Assembly: GCF_029319185.1 (NCBI RefSeq)
Contig: NZ_CP119754.1
Coordinates: 682,001 to 746,000 of the forward strand
Direction: 5' to 3'
From: Superficieibacter sp. HKU1
GTDB lineage: Bacteria; Pseudomonadota; Gammaproteobacteria; Enterobacterales; Enterobacteriaceae
Length of the DNA stretch: 64,000 nt
Positions 8,528 through 17,528 of this stretch are shown piece after piece. The notes beneath the pieces were generated by a model, which saw nothing but the letters and a program-made list of their open reading frames with translations, was not told the origin of the DNA and searched no databases. Position 1 is the stretch's first letter; the number at the start of each line of letters is the position of its first letter. Position numbers and translations under genes: made by a program.

Positions 8528-9024
8528 TGAACGGACGATCTATGCTGAATATAAATGTGAATATTAACTACGCGGTCGCCGTACTCTCGCTGATGTTCCT
8601 GATGATTTGCCTCTACCTCGTTAGCCATTTGCGCTCAGAGCGTGATGCCATAGCCTGTGATGCCCGATTGAGTATCGTTGATAACGACAGAGTCATCGCT
8701 TTTCGGATGGCTATTTCATTTGATAATGGTGATGGATTTATCACGCTGGTCGGAAAGGATTCGGCCAGCGCTACCGTGCTAAGGCTGCGCAAAACCTTTA
8801 ACTATGAACTCAAAAAGAATAACGTGATGGTGATGTCTAACGACGCGAGCGTGATGAATTACAGTAGCGCGGAGAGCTTTAACGCCTTTAAAAAGTACCT
8901 GCCAGCATTTTTCCTCACCGCCCGCAGCGATATGAAAATGCTGACCCGTGTCGTCAGGAGCAGCGACGATTTGCTGGTGTTTATGATTGTCGATACGCCG
9001 CTGTTTGTTTGTGAGGTGCGGTAA
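8527..9024 (+). CDS. FidL-like single-pass membrane protein
   Basis: Protein of 165 aa with an N-terminal transmembrane helix (YAVAVLSLMFLMICLYLV) and a periplasmic domain containing paired Cys residues (IACDARL and LFVCEV). It looks like the FidL-like family found next to ToxR/CadC-type regulators in enterobacteria. The ATG overlaps the stop of the regulator (TGATGA), so the two are translationally coupled. A likely role is as a periplasmic partner or sensor of the upstream regulator; no direct motif proves this. Confidence 0.6.
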   Translation: MNGRSMLNINVNINYAVAVLSLMFLMICLYLVSHLRSERDAIACDARLSIVDNDRVIAFRMAISFDNGDGFITLVGKDSASATVLRLRKTFNYELKKNNVMVMSNDASVMNYSSAESFNAFKKYLPAFFLTARSDMKMLTRVVRSSDDLLVFMIVDTPLFVCEVR

Positions 9025-9140
9025 GCCAATATTTCAGGACCTGTAAGTTTCTCTTATCTTTTAGCACGAGATGTCACTTTTTAGCACCGAATGCGGTATA
9101 GGATAAAAAAATATTAACCATACTTTTTAATGGGTATTCG

Positions 9141-9656
9141 ATGCTTAAAGGGAATTTCATTTTAAATAATGCGGATTTTGCGCCCTTAACAATCTACGGT
9201 GCTGGTACATTTCTGGCTTTCTCGGGAAATGGAATTTATCGTAATAAAGCCGCTTATAGTCATGTCCTCAAAAATGGCCCATTACCGGTGGGTAAATACT
9301 GGGTTGTGGAGCGTGGCTCAGGTGGTTTTTTTTCAGGGCTAAAAGCTAATGTGCAGGATGGATGGAACAAAACGTGGCATGGCGCAGCATTTGGCCGTGA
9401 TGAATGGTTTGCACTGTATAGAGATGATTGGGAAATTGATGATAGTACATGGGTAAACAGTGTTCATCGTGGCTTATTCAGACTTCATCCCGGACACATA
9501 TCGGAGGGATGCATAACAATCCCTCATAATTCTGATTATGCCAGGATAAGGAATGCATTGATGAACAGCAGTCCCGTGCAGGTTCCTTGTATGAGATTTC
9601 TTAAGGCACGTGGTTTTATCGAGGTTGTCGCGAATGGAATCAGCCGCAATAACTAA
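9141..9656 (+). CDS. Tlde1-like (DUF2778) T6SS peptidoglycan effector, orphan
   Basis: 171 aa with the conserved DUF2778/Tlde1 core: LPVGKYWV, W-FALYRDDW-IDDSTWV, and the catalytic-type segment RLHPGHISEGCIT with His116 and Cys124. Members of this family are type VI secretion effectors that cut and modify peptide stems of peptidoglycan in the target periplasm (L,D-carboxypeptidase/L,D-transpeptidase exchange). There is no signal peptide, as expected for a cargo injected by T6SS. No other T6SS gene is in the window, so it is an orphan effector here. A small membrane protein overlaps its 3' end and is a candidate immunity protein. Alternative reading: a domesticated cell-wall enzyme. Confidence 0.75.
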   Translation: MLKGNFILNNADFAPLTIYGAGTFLAFSGNGIYRNKAAYSHVLKNGPLPVGKYWVVERGSGGFFSGLKANVQDGWNKTWHGAAFGRDEWFALYRDDWEIDDSTWVNSVHRGLFRLHPGHISEGCITIPHNSDYARIRNALMNSSPVQVPCMRFLKARGFIEVVANGISRNN

Positions 9657-9918
9657 AAGCCTGCTTCTGTGGGGGCTCAGGCTACTTAAAGCAGTATTCT
9701 TCATCCTGCTTTCAATCGCCGTTGGCCGTCTTCTGGGAAAGCCGGAAGACTGGATTAATGACGGGATTGCAGACAAAGTAGCATGTTTTCTCTATGGGGA
9801 TGTGAATATAGAATCGCTTTATGACACATGGTTTTATCTGTCTGTTATCAGTGTGTTATCAATGACCACTCTCCTTTATATATTTATAACGATGTTAGTA
9901 AAAACCATAAAGCGATAA
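9634..9918 (+). CDS. Probable immunity protein for the Tlde1-like effector (two TM helices)
   Basis: 94 aa from the ATG at 9634, which has GAGG 9 nt upstream; an in-frame GTG at 9610 would add eight residues. Two hydrophobic segments (about residues 10-34 and 66-88) flank a polar loop of about 30 residues predicted to face the periplasm, where the effector acts. It overlaps the effector gene by 23 nt, the usual tight coupling of effector-immunity pairs. I do not recognise a named family, so the immunity role rests on position and topology. Confidence 0.55.
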   Translation: MESAAITKSLLLWGLRLLKAVFFILLSIAVGRLLGKPEDWINDGIADKVACFLYGDVNIESLYDTWFYLSVISVLSMTTLLYIFITMLVKTIKR

Positions 9919-9993
9919 GTTAACGATATTTGTGATTACAATAGAGGCAGACATTGAACAGTACATATCCTGGTACCTAACCGGAGCCCCTGC

Positions 9994-11028
9994 ATGCCTC
10001 ACTACTGGTGGAAAGATTTCCTCGACCGCAGCGATCGCTGGCAAGGCCTTGAACTTATCGTCCGCGATAGCGAAAAAGCACAAACTCTGGAGATGCTGAG
10101 CGGTCACCATGGCCGGATGGCGCTGAACGTGCGCGGTGAGACGCTATTCTGGGCGACGGTACTCAACGACTATTCCGGCGTCTGGCTGGTGTTTAATGCC
10201 GATCATCCGGACCAGCAAAATCTGCTGCCGCCCGTCACTTCGCAGGATATTGAAACCATTCTCCGCAAAGGCCGTGAGGCCTGGACTCGCGAGTGGTGCC
10301 GCTATTTTGCCCGTCAGTTAATGGAATCACCTTCGCCGTTGTTGCACGCGCGCCGCTGGCTGATGCGCCCGATGGAGCAGGTGAAAGACAGCGCCCCGTA
10401 CTCGCTCAAAAAGCCGTTTACCCCGGAAAACTGGCATTTTCGCTCGCCGGCCAGCGCCGACAACATGGGCTGCGACTGGATGCTTTATGCCGAGGATATG
10501 GCCGATCTCAGCCAGCCGGAGAAAGTAAAAATGGTGGACTGGTGGTGGGGAGGGAATTTACTGCTGGGCCGTTACGCGGTCGATACCGACGCCGGACGGC
10601 TGAAGTGGTGGCGAAAAAAATGCCGCGAGGGGCAGCTTCCGCCCGTCCTTGTCTGGTATATCGCCGGGCTGGCGTCTTTTGTGATCCTCGACGGGCATTA
10701 TCGTTTTCAGGCGGCGCGGGAAGAGGGCATCCCGCCCGAATTCCTGGTGATCAGCGAGCTGAACGAGCAGGTTTTTACCCCGGACCCTGAGAAGCAGGAG
10801 CGAATACTGCGTTCGCTGGAGCATCAGCAGCGCAAAAAGCCGGGCTTCAATGTTGATTCAATGAACCAGACGCTGATTAATCTTTACGACAACCGTTACC
10901 TGCACGCTTCTACTACCAGTCGCGCGGTACTGGGCAATGGTGAAGGCTGGACGCGGCAAGTCAGTGACTATCTGCAGCGGCACCAGCTTGCGGCGTATCT
11001 GGAGAAGATCCTTAATCGGGAGGAGTGA
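9994..11028 (+). CDS. Unknown protein with a ParB/sulfiredoxin-like motif
   Basis: 344 aa, soluble, Trp- and Arg-rich, no signal peptide or membrane segment. I do not recognise the family. The segment VILDGHYRFQAAREEGI (about residues 229-245) matches the pattern of ParB/sulfiredoxin-like nucleotide-binding folds, where a (L/I)DGHHR-type motif forms the active site, and it follows a linear array of Arg/Lys-rich sequence. The C-terminus (SRAVLGNGEGWTRQVSDYLQ) is unfamiliar. The gene lies between the Tlde1-like pair and the helicase fusion, separated by 75 and 228 nt. Start ATG 9994 follows CCGGAGCC, a plausible ribosome site. No function is assigned. Confidence 0.6.
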   Translation: MPHYWWKDFLDRSDRWQGLELIVRDSEKAQTLEMLSGHHGRMALNVRGETLFWATVLNDYSGVWLVFNADHPDQQNLLPPVTSQDIETILRKGREAWTREWCRYFARQLMESPSPLLHARRWLMRPMEQVKDSAPYSLKKPFTPENWHFRSPASADNMGCDWMLYAEDMADLSQPEKVKMVDWWWGGNLLLGRYAVDTDAGRLKWWRKKCREGQLPPVLVWYIAGLASFVILDGHYRFQAAREEGIPPEFLVISELNEQVFTPDPEKQERILRSLEHQQRKKPGFNVDSMNQTLINLYDNRYLHASTTSRAVLGNGEGWTRQVSDYLQRHQLAAYLEKILNREE

Positions 11029-11256
11029 GAGAGGCATTATCGTTGCCGGAAGAGAGTGCTTTCGCGTTTAACGACCCTCTGTCTGTGAATGAAAGCCCTC
11101 TCTTCAACAATGCTAATCATTCTGTTTGCCTTACAAATCACGTTGTTGCTGGATATCCTCCGCCTCTCATGATTTAATCTCTGCAAAATAAACCTGTTAT
11201 CTCCGGCCAGATTTATCGATTTCATGTATCTCAGCGGGAGATTATGGAGTCGGTTA

Positions 11257-14200
11257 ATGGAACAAACCACTGATGTACTGGATCCACAGCGGATCCTGTC
11301 ATTCGATCTGGAGTTAAGCCGGGATAATAAGTTCAGGCATCTTGGCGCCGTGCTGGCCGATGAGACGCTGAATGTTAAAGGCAATCAGGACGATGCTATT
11401 GCCCGCCTGGATCATCTGGCAAAAGAGGCCGGTGTTATTCTCGGCCACAATATTTTAGATTTTGATCTGCCGTGGCTCTCCAGCCAGCCGGTGCGCCCGC
11501 ATATCCTGCTTGATAAACCCATCATCGATACGCTTTACCTCTCTCCACTGGCTTTCCCGGCTAATCCTTATCATCGTCTGATCAAAGATTATAAGCTGGT
11601 CAGAGACAGCATTAACGATCCGGTGAATGATTCACGGCTGGCGCTGCAAATCTTCTCGGAACAGCTGGTGGCTCTGCAAAGTAAGCCGCTGGAGCAGCTT
11701 CAGCTATACCAGTATCTGTTCGCACACGGCGTCTCGACGGAATTTAATACCCGTGGTCTGGCCCAGGTGTTTGCTGCGCTGACCGGCAAGAAGGCGATCC
11801 AGGCGGTGGCATTGCCGACGCTGGTAAAAGCGATCGCACAAAATAAAGTGTGTCCGAACCAGCTTAACCGGGTCATTGGCGACGCGTTACGCCAGCCGCA
11901 AAAGCTGCTGCCGCTGGCGTTTGCTTGCGCATGGCTACCGGTTTCCGGTGGGAATTCCGTGCTGCCACCGTGGGTCTGGCGGCGATTTCCGGCGACAGCC
12001 GATATCATCCGTGAGCTGCGCGAGGAAAAGTGCCAGGATCCCGCCTGTCCTTACTGTCTGCAAAATCATGATGCGAAACGGCATCTGCAGCGGATTTTTG
12101 AACTGCCGGATTTTCGTCCTCTTCCTGACGGTATGCCGCTCCAGCGCAATATCGTTGAGTGCGGACTCGCCAGCCGTTCGCTGCTGGGTATTTTGCCGAC
12201 CAGCGGTGGTAAATCACTCTGCTATCAGCTACCCGCCATCGTGCGCAATCAGCGCAACGGTTCACTGACCATCGTTATCTCACCGTTGCAGGCGCTGATG
12301 AAAGATCAGGTCGATAACCTGCGGCAAAAGGCGGGCGTCGAGGGCGTGGCGGCGATCTCCGGGATGCTGACCCTGCCGGAACGGGGGGCGATCCTCGAAC
12401 AGGTACGGCAGGGTGATATTGCGATTCTCTATCTCTCGCCGGAACAGTTGCGCAATCGGGCGGTGAAAAATGCCATTAAACAGCGGCAACTCGGCGGCTG
12501 GGTATTTGACGAGGCACACTGCCTGTCAAAATGGGGGCACGATTTTCGTCCTGATTATCTCTACTGCGCCAGCGTCATCGAGGCGCTGGCGAAAGAGCAG
12601 CAGGTGCCCGTTCCTCCCGTGTTCTGCTACACCGCCACGGCGAAACTGGATGTAATTAATGACATCTGCTCACATTTTCAGAATAAAATCCCGCAGCCGC
12701 TGGCGCGCTTTGAAGGCGGCGTGGAGCGCGTAAACCTGCATTATGAAATCCTTGAAAGCCGGGGACTCAGCAAACTCAGTCAAATTCTTTCCCTGCTTGA
12801 GCAGTTTTTCGGTAACGATCGGCCCGGCTCCTGTGTAATTTATTGCGCCACGCGCAAATCGGTGGATGAAATCTCCGATGCGCTGATACAGCAACAGTCG
12901 CTGCCGGTGGCGAAATTTTATGCCCGGCTGGAGAGTGCGCAGAAAAAAGAGATCCTCGAAGGGTTTATTGCCGGACAGTACCGGATTGTCTGCGCCACCA
13001 ATGCGTTTGGCATGGGGATCGATAAAGACGACGTTCGGCTGGTGATCCACGCGGAGATCCCCGGCTCGCTGGAAAACTATTTACAGGAAGCCGGACGGGC
13101 CGGGCGTGATACGCGGGACGCCCACTGCGTACTGCTGTTTGACGAGCAGGATATTGAAAAACAGTTCCAGCTTCAGGCCATCAGTGAAGTCAGCTTTAAG
13201 GATATTCGGCAGATATTCAGCGGCATTAAACGCAAGGTGAATGAGAAAAACGAAGTGGTCGCCACCAGCGCAGAACTGATTAATCAGCCAATGGTGGAAA
13301 CCAGCTTCACTGCCGATGACAGCGGTGCGGATACCAAAGTCAAAACCGGTATTGCCTGGCTGGAACGGGTCGGCTACGTCGAGCGCAGTGACAATATCAC
13401 CCAGGTATTTCAGGGCAAGGTGGCCTTTGCCTCGCTGGAGGAGGCGCAGGAAAAAATTCGCGCCCTCAATCTTAATTCGTCTGCCATGCAGTTATGGAAC
13501 GCCATATTGCAGGCCCTGCTGAATGCAGATGACGACGACGGGCTGAGTGCCGATGCCATCGCGGAAGATGCGGCAAAGTATCTTAGCCACGATGCCGGTA
13601 ACGCTCGTCATACTGAAGCGAAAGACGTCATGCGGGTGCTGACCCAGATGGCGGATTTAAAGCTGATCACCAAAGGTCTGTTGCTCACTACGCATATTCG
13701 TCCGAAGGGGAAAGATAATGCACGAGTGATGGCCAGCCAGATCCAGGAAATTGAAAACGCGATGCTGTCGTTGTTGCGCGAGCAGCTACCCGATCCTGAG
13801 ACGGGAGTGTCTTATCCGCTGCATCTGCGCAAATTTAACCAGTTAATTATCGATCAGGGCCACGATCGCAGCCATCCGTCGCTGCTGCGCAATCTGCTTT
13901 ATAGCTGGTCGCAGGACGGACGACAAAGTGGAGAAAAAGGATCAATCGAGTTTCGTTACGGCAGTCGGGACAGTTATCAAATCGCCATCAACCGTAGCTG
14001 GTCCATAATTGAAAAAATTATCCAGCAACGCCACCGCTTAACCAACGCGGTGCTTGGCTTCTTATATCAGCAGGCCGCGGCGAGCGATGAAAATAGCGTT
14101 AAAAGGATCATGCTCTCTTTCTCACTGGAACAGGTGCTGGATTATCTGCGTCAGGACGTGGATATCATTCCGCTGATCCAGGAGCGAAATACGGGTAACG

Positions 14201-16452
14201 AGCAAGAGTGGTTAATTAAAGGTGCCGAGCGCGCGCTGCTTTATCTGCATGAACAACATGCCATTATTTTGCAAAACGGGCTGGCCGTGTTCCGTTCTGC
14301 GATGTCGCTCAGGCTCAACGTGGAAAAAGCGCATCGCTATGTAAAGGCGGATTATCAGCCGCTGGAACAGCACTACCAGCAAAAAATATTGCAAATCCAC
14401 GTCATGAACGAATATGCGAAGCTGGGGCTGGATAAACCGAAAGCGGCGCAGCAGCTGGTGAAGGACTACTTTGCGATGGACGCCGAGTCGTTTTTGCCAC
14501 TGTACTTTAAAGGCCGCCGCAAAGTGCTGAATCTGGCGACCAGTGAAAGTTCGTGGAAACGGATCGTGGAAGATCTGCATAACCAGCGTCAGGAGCAGAT
14601 CGTACAGGCCAGTCTGGATCAAAACATGCTGGTACTGGCCGGTCCTGGATCGGGTAAAAGTAAGGTGATTGTCCACCGCTGCGCGTATCTGATGCGTGTG
14701 AAACAGGTCGATCCACGCAAGGTTTTGCTGCTCTGTTATAACCACAATGCTGCGCAATCGCTGCGCCGTCGGCTTAAAACGCTATTAGGTCGTGACGGCA
14801 GCCGTGTGTCGGTGCAGACGTTTCATGGTCTGGCATTAAGCCTGACCGGGCATACCGTCGGCAATCAGGATAACGAGGACATTAACTTTACCAGTCTGCT
14901 GAAGGATGCCATCGCCCTGTTAAAAGGCGAGGAGACGCAGCTCGGCCTGGAGATGGAAGGGCAGCGCGAGCACTTATTAGGTGGACTGGAATACCTGCTG
15001 GTGGATGAATATCAGGACATTGATGAGCAACAATATGAGCTTATCGCCGCGCTGGCAGGGATGAATGCCGACGAGGATGATGTGAAGCTGAGCCTGATGG
15101 CGGTGGGAGATGACGATCAGTCTATCTATGGTTTTCGTGAGGCGAACGTCACCTTTATTCGTCGTTTCGAAAAGGACTACGACGCCCAGACGCATTACCT
15201 CACCTGGAATTATCGTTCGACGGCTAACATTATCGCCGCATCCAACCAGCTTATTGAACATAATCAGAACCGGATGAAGGGTGAGCATCCGATTACGATT
15301 GATGAAAACCGCCATCTGGAGCCGCGTGGTGGTAAATGGCACGCCGTGAAGCCGGGGCAGGGCAATATTGAGATTGTGCAATGCAAAGACGGTGCGCAAC
15401 AGGCGGCGGAAGTTGTGCAGCAAATTCAGCGGATACGTGACATAGAGACAGGTTGTCCACTTGAGCACATCGCTATTCTTGCGCGTAACGGTATTGATAA
15501 AAATGAACTGGTCCGGGTGCGTTCTGCGCTGACCGATGCCGGGATACCGTGCCGCTTCACGCTGGATAAAGAGGCGGGTTTCCCGATTCGGGCCTGTCGG
15601 GAAATTGTGGTTTACCAGCAATGGTTACGGGCGCAGGGGCTGACGCCGTTGACACCGGATGCGTTACGCGAACCTTTGCCGGACGTGGCGCAGGCTAACC
15701 GCTGGCACGAATTGCTGCATGAACTGATCGATCACTGGGAGTCCAGCCAGGGGAACGAGGCATTACCCGCAGAATATTTTGATGTCTTTATGCAGGAGTA
15801 TTTTAACGCCCAGCGCCGTCAGGTGCGCTTCGGTAGCGGTGTCTTACTCAGTACCGTACACGGCGTGAAAGGCGAAGAGTTCGACCATGTGATCATCCTC
15901 GACGGCGGCTGGACGCAAGCCTTTGGCGAAGACATGCAAAGCCAGGAGGAGGAGCGCAGATTATTTTATGTTGGCATGACGCGTGCGATCTCCCGGCTGG
16001 TGCTTATGCAGCTTGATAATCAGCAGAATCCGCACCTTCCGCTGCTGGAAGGGGGACCGCTTTACCCTCAGCGTAGTCAGGCAACCTGTCCCGAAAAACT
16101 GCGGCGTTTTCTGATTACCGGTCTGGCGCAGCTTAATATTGGGTTTGCTGGCGCGCATGAAGAATCACATGAGATTCATAAGGTGCTGAATGCGCTACAG
16201 CCGGGGGAACGCGTGGAAGTCGTCGCTGAGAAACGCGATATTACGATCAGGTATAGCGGCACAACTATCGCGCAGTTTTCCAAAAACGGCAGAAAGGTCT
16301 GGGCGAAAGTCCTTCCCGGTATTCGTCATGCTCAGGTACTGGCGATGTTGCAGCGCAATAAAAGCCACGAAGGGGAGAAATTCCAGAGCAAATGTAAAGT
16401 AGAGAGCTGGCAGATCCCGATCCTGCTGGTGGAGACCGAGGATACCCGGTAA
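11257..16452 (+). CDS. DEDD exonuclease – RecQ helicase – UvrD-like helicase fusion
   Basis: One uninterrupted frame of 1731 aa. Residues about 1-200 form a DEDD-type 3'-5' exonuclease domain (SFDLE, GHNILDFD, YHRLIKDY, NDSRLA). A CQDPACPYC cluster may bind zinc. Residues about 290-650 are a RecQ helicase with Walker A (LPTSGGKSLCYQ), DEAH (FDEAHCLSKWGHDFRPDY), TATAK, and QEAGRAGRD. Residues about 1110-1600 are a superfamily 1 UvrD-like helicase with AGPGSGKS, VDEYQDIDEQQY, GDDDQSIYGFR, WNYRST, HGVKGEEFDHV and FYVGMTRA. I prefer ATG 11257 over the in-frame ATG 11224 because GGAG stands 7 nt upstream. Predicted to unwind and trim DNA; a role in repair or phage defence is inference. Confidence 0.85.
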   Translation: MEQTTDVLDPQRILSFDLELSRDNKFRHLGAVLADETLNVKGNQDDAIARLDHLAKEAGVILGHNILDFDLPWLSSQPVRPHILLDKPIIDTLYLSPLAFPANPYHRLIKDYKLVRDSINDPVNDSRLALQIFSEQLVALQSKPLEQLQLYQYLFAHGVSTEFNTRGLAQVFAALTGKKAIQAVALPTLVKAIAQNKVCPNQLNRVIGDALRQPQKLLPLAFACAWLPVSGGNSVLPPWVWRRFPATADIIRELREEKCQDPACPYCLQNHDAKRHLQRIFELPDFRPLPDGMPLQRNIVECGLASRSLLGILPTSGGKSLCYQLPAIVRNQRNGSLTIVISPLQALMKDQVDNLRQKAGVEGVAAISGMLTLPERGAILEQVRQGDIAILYLSPEQLRNRAVKNAIKQRQLGGWVFDEAHCLSKWGHDFRPDYLYCASVIEALAKEQQVPVPPVFCYTATAKLDVINDICSHFQNKIPQPLARFEGGVERVNLHYEILESRGLSKLSQILSLLEQFFGNDRPGSCVIYCATRKSVDEISDALIQQQSLPVAKFYARLESAQKKEILEGFIAGQYRIVCATNAFGMGIDKDDVRLVIHAEIPGSLENYLQEAGRAGRDTRDAHCVLLFDEQDIEKQFQLQAISEVSFKDIRQIFSGIKRKVNEKNEVVATSAELINQPMVETSFTADDSGADTKVKTGIAWLERVGYVERSDNITQVFQGKVAFASLEEAQEKIRALNLNSSAMQLWNAILQALLNADDDDGLSADAIAEDAAKYLSHDAGNARHTEAKDVMRVLTQMADLKLITKGLLLTTHIRPKGKDNARVMASQIQEIENAMLSLLREQLPDPETGVSYPLHLRKFNQLIIDQGHDRSHPSLLRNLLYSWSQDGRQSGEKGSIEFRYGSRDSYQIAINRSWSIIEKIIQQRHRLTNAVLGFLYQQAAASDENSVKRIMLSFSLEQVLDYLRQDVDIIPLIQERNTGNEQEWLIKGAERALLYLHEQHAIILQNGLAVFRSAMSLRLNVEKAHRYVKADYQPLEQHYQQKILQIHVMNEYAKLGLDKPKAAQQLVKDYFAMDAESFLPLYFKGRRKVLNLATSESSWKRIVEDLHNQRQEQIVQASLDQNMLVLAGPGSGKSKVIVHRCAYLMRVKQVDPRKVLLLCYNHNAAQSLRRRLKTLLGRDGSRVSVQTFHGLALSLTGHTVGNQDNEDINFTSLLKDAIALLKGEETQLGLEMEGQREHLLGGLEYLLVDEYQDIDEQQYELIAALAGMNADEDDVKLSLMAVGDDDQSIYGFREANVTFIRRFEKDYDAQTHYLTWNYRSTANIIAASNQLIEHNQNRMKGEHPITIDENRHLEPRGGKWHAVKPGQGNIEIVQCKDGAQQAAEVVQQIQRIRDIETGCPLEHIAILARNGIDKNELVRVRSALTDAGIPCRFTLDKEAGFPIRACREIVVYQQWLRAQGLTPLTPDALREPLPDVAQANRWHELLHELIDHWESSQGNEALPAEYFDVFMQEYFNAQRRQVRFGSGVLLSTVHGVKGEEFDHVIILDGGWTQAFGEDMQSQEEERRLFYVGMTRAISRLVLMQLDNQQNPHLPLLEGGPLYPQRSQATCPEKLRRFLITGLAQLNIGFAGAHEESHEIHKVLNALQPGERVEVVAEKRDITIRYSGTTIAQFSKNGRKVWAKVLPGIRHAQVLAMLQRNKSHEGEKFQSKCKVESWQIPILLVETEDTR

Positions 16453-16478
16453 TGACGCGCGTTTAAGGTGCCCGCTTT

Positions 16479-16627
16479 GCCCGGCGGCGCTTCGCTTGCA
16501 CGGGCCTACAGATAGCGTGCCTGTCTCGCAGGACGTTGTAGGCCGGCGTAAACGCAGCGCCACCCGGCATTTATACCAGCCGATTCCAGAGTTTTGTAGG
16601 CCGGCGTAAGCGCAGCGCCACCCGGCA
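16479..16627. repeat. REP/BIME-like palindromic repeats (three units)
   Basis: Three copies of the enterobacterial REP-type palindrome: one at 16479-16510, then two near-identical copies in the other orientation at 16537-16569 and 16595-16627, both starting TGTAGGCCGGCGTAA and ending CCACCCGGCA. They lie in the convergent space between the helicase fusion and the quinone reductase, the usual place for such elements. Confidence 0.8.
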
Positions 16628-16664
16628 GGCGCATGAACTTCCTGCCGGGCTTGTCATACAGTTT

Positions 16665-17441
16665 TCATTCTAAATGAATAGCTAATCCCGACTCACCCGC
16701 CGCCAGCCCCTCCCGCAGCGTCAGATCCGGGATCGCATAGTCCCCGCCGTTCTGCTTACGGTACGCCAGCGGCGCGGTATGCCATAAATCATCCAGCCGC
16801 TGCGTTAACTGCCGGGTCAGTTCCTCATACCGCGCCTCGTCCATTTTTCCTGAACGGTACACTACCAGCGGCGGCAGAACGTCAAAGCCCGGATAATGCA
16901 GCATGCCATGCTGGATGGGGAACAGGATATCGTCGATCGCCCCGTTGATCCCGCGCGGGCTGTAGTGCGACTCCCAGCCGCCAGTGGTGACGATCAGCAT
17001 GGCGCGTTTTCCCGCCATCGTCCCTTCGCCGTAGCGATCGCCCCAGTGACGATCGTTATGCTCACCGACCCCGTAGGCAAAGCCATAAGCATAAACCCGA
17101 TCGAACCAGCCTTTGAGGATCGCGGGCATTGAAAACCACCACAGCGGAAACTGGAAAATCACCGCGTCGGCCCAGCGCAATTTCTCCTGCTCGCGGGCGA
17201 TATCTTCACTCTGCACGCCGTTTTCAAACGCATATTTTGAATCCAGCGACGGATCAAACCGATCGCCCTGAACAGGCGCAAGGCTGTCCGCGGGATCCAT
17301 TTGTGATTTCCACTGCATAGCATAGAGATCGGATACCTGTAACTGGTGACCCGCCTGCTCAAGGTGCGTAACCGCTACGTTTTTCAGCGATCCATTCAGC
17401 GAGCGTGGCTCCGGGTGAGCATAAACAATAAGGATATTCAT
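16665..17441 (-). CDS. NAD(P)H:quinone oxidoreductase-like flavoprotein
   Basis: 258 aa of the flavodoxin-like NQO1/KefF/MdaB superfamily. The N-terminus NILIVYAHPEPRSLNGSL is the FMN/FAD phosphate-binding loop, and FPLWWFSMPAILKGWFDRV plus TTGGWESHYSPRG are the flavin-contacting segments. Predicted to reduce quinones or other electrophiles with two electrons from NAD(P)H in the cytosol. A LysR gene starts divergently 84 nt away and is the likely regulator. The substrate is unknown. Confidence 0.8.
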   Translation of the reverse strand: MNILIVYAHPEPRSLNGSLKNVAVTHLEQAGHQLQVSDLYAMQWKSQMDPADSLAPVQGDRFDPSLDSKYAFENGVQSEDIAREQEKLRWADAVIFQFPLWWFSMPAILKGWFDRVYAYGFAYGVGEHNDRHWGDRYGEGTMAGKRAMLIVTTGGWESHYSPRGINGAIDDILFPIQHGMLHYPGFDVLPPLVVYRSGKMDEARYEELTRQLTQRLDDLWHTAPLAYRKQNGGDYAIPDLTLREGLAAGESGLAIHLE

Positions 17442-17528
17442 AAGCGTTACCTGACATGAGAAAGTCGCTGCAGAATAAGTCGCGGGTCGCTATAGTAGAA
17501 ATTGATTGCTTAAATTACAGATATAGTG

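Noticed and set aside
16479..16627. Short repeats considered as a CRISPR array
   Set aside because: They are inverted REP palindromes with no regular spacers; no CRISPR array or cas gene was seen in the window.
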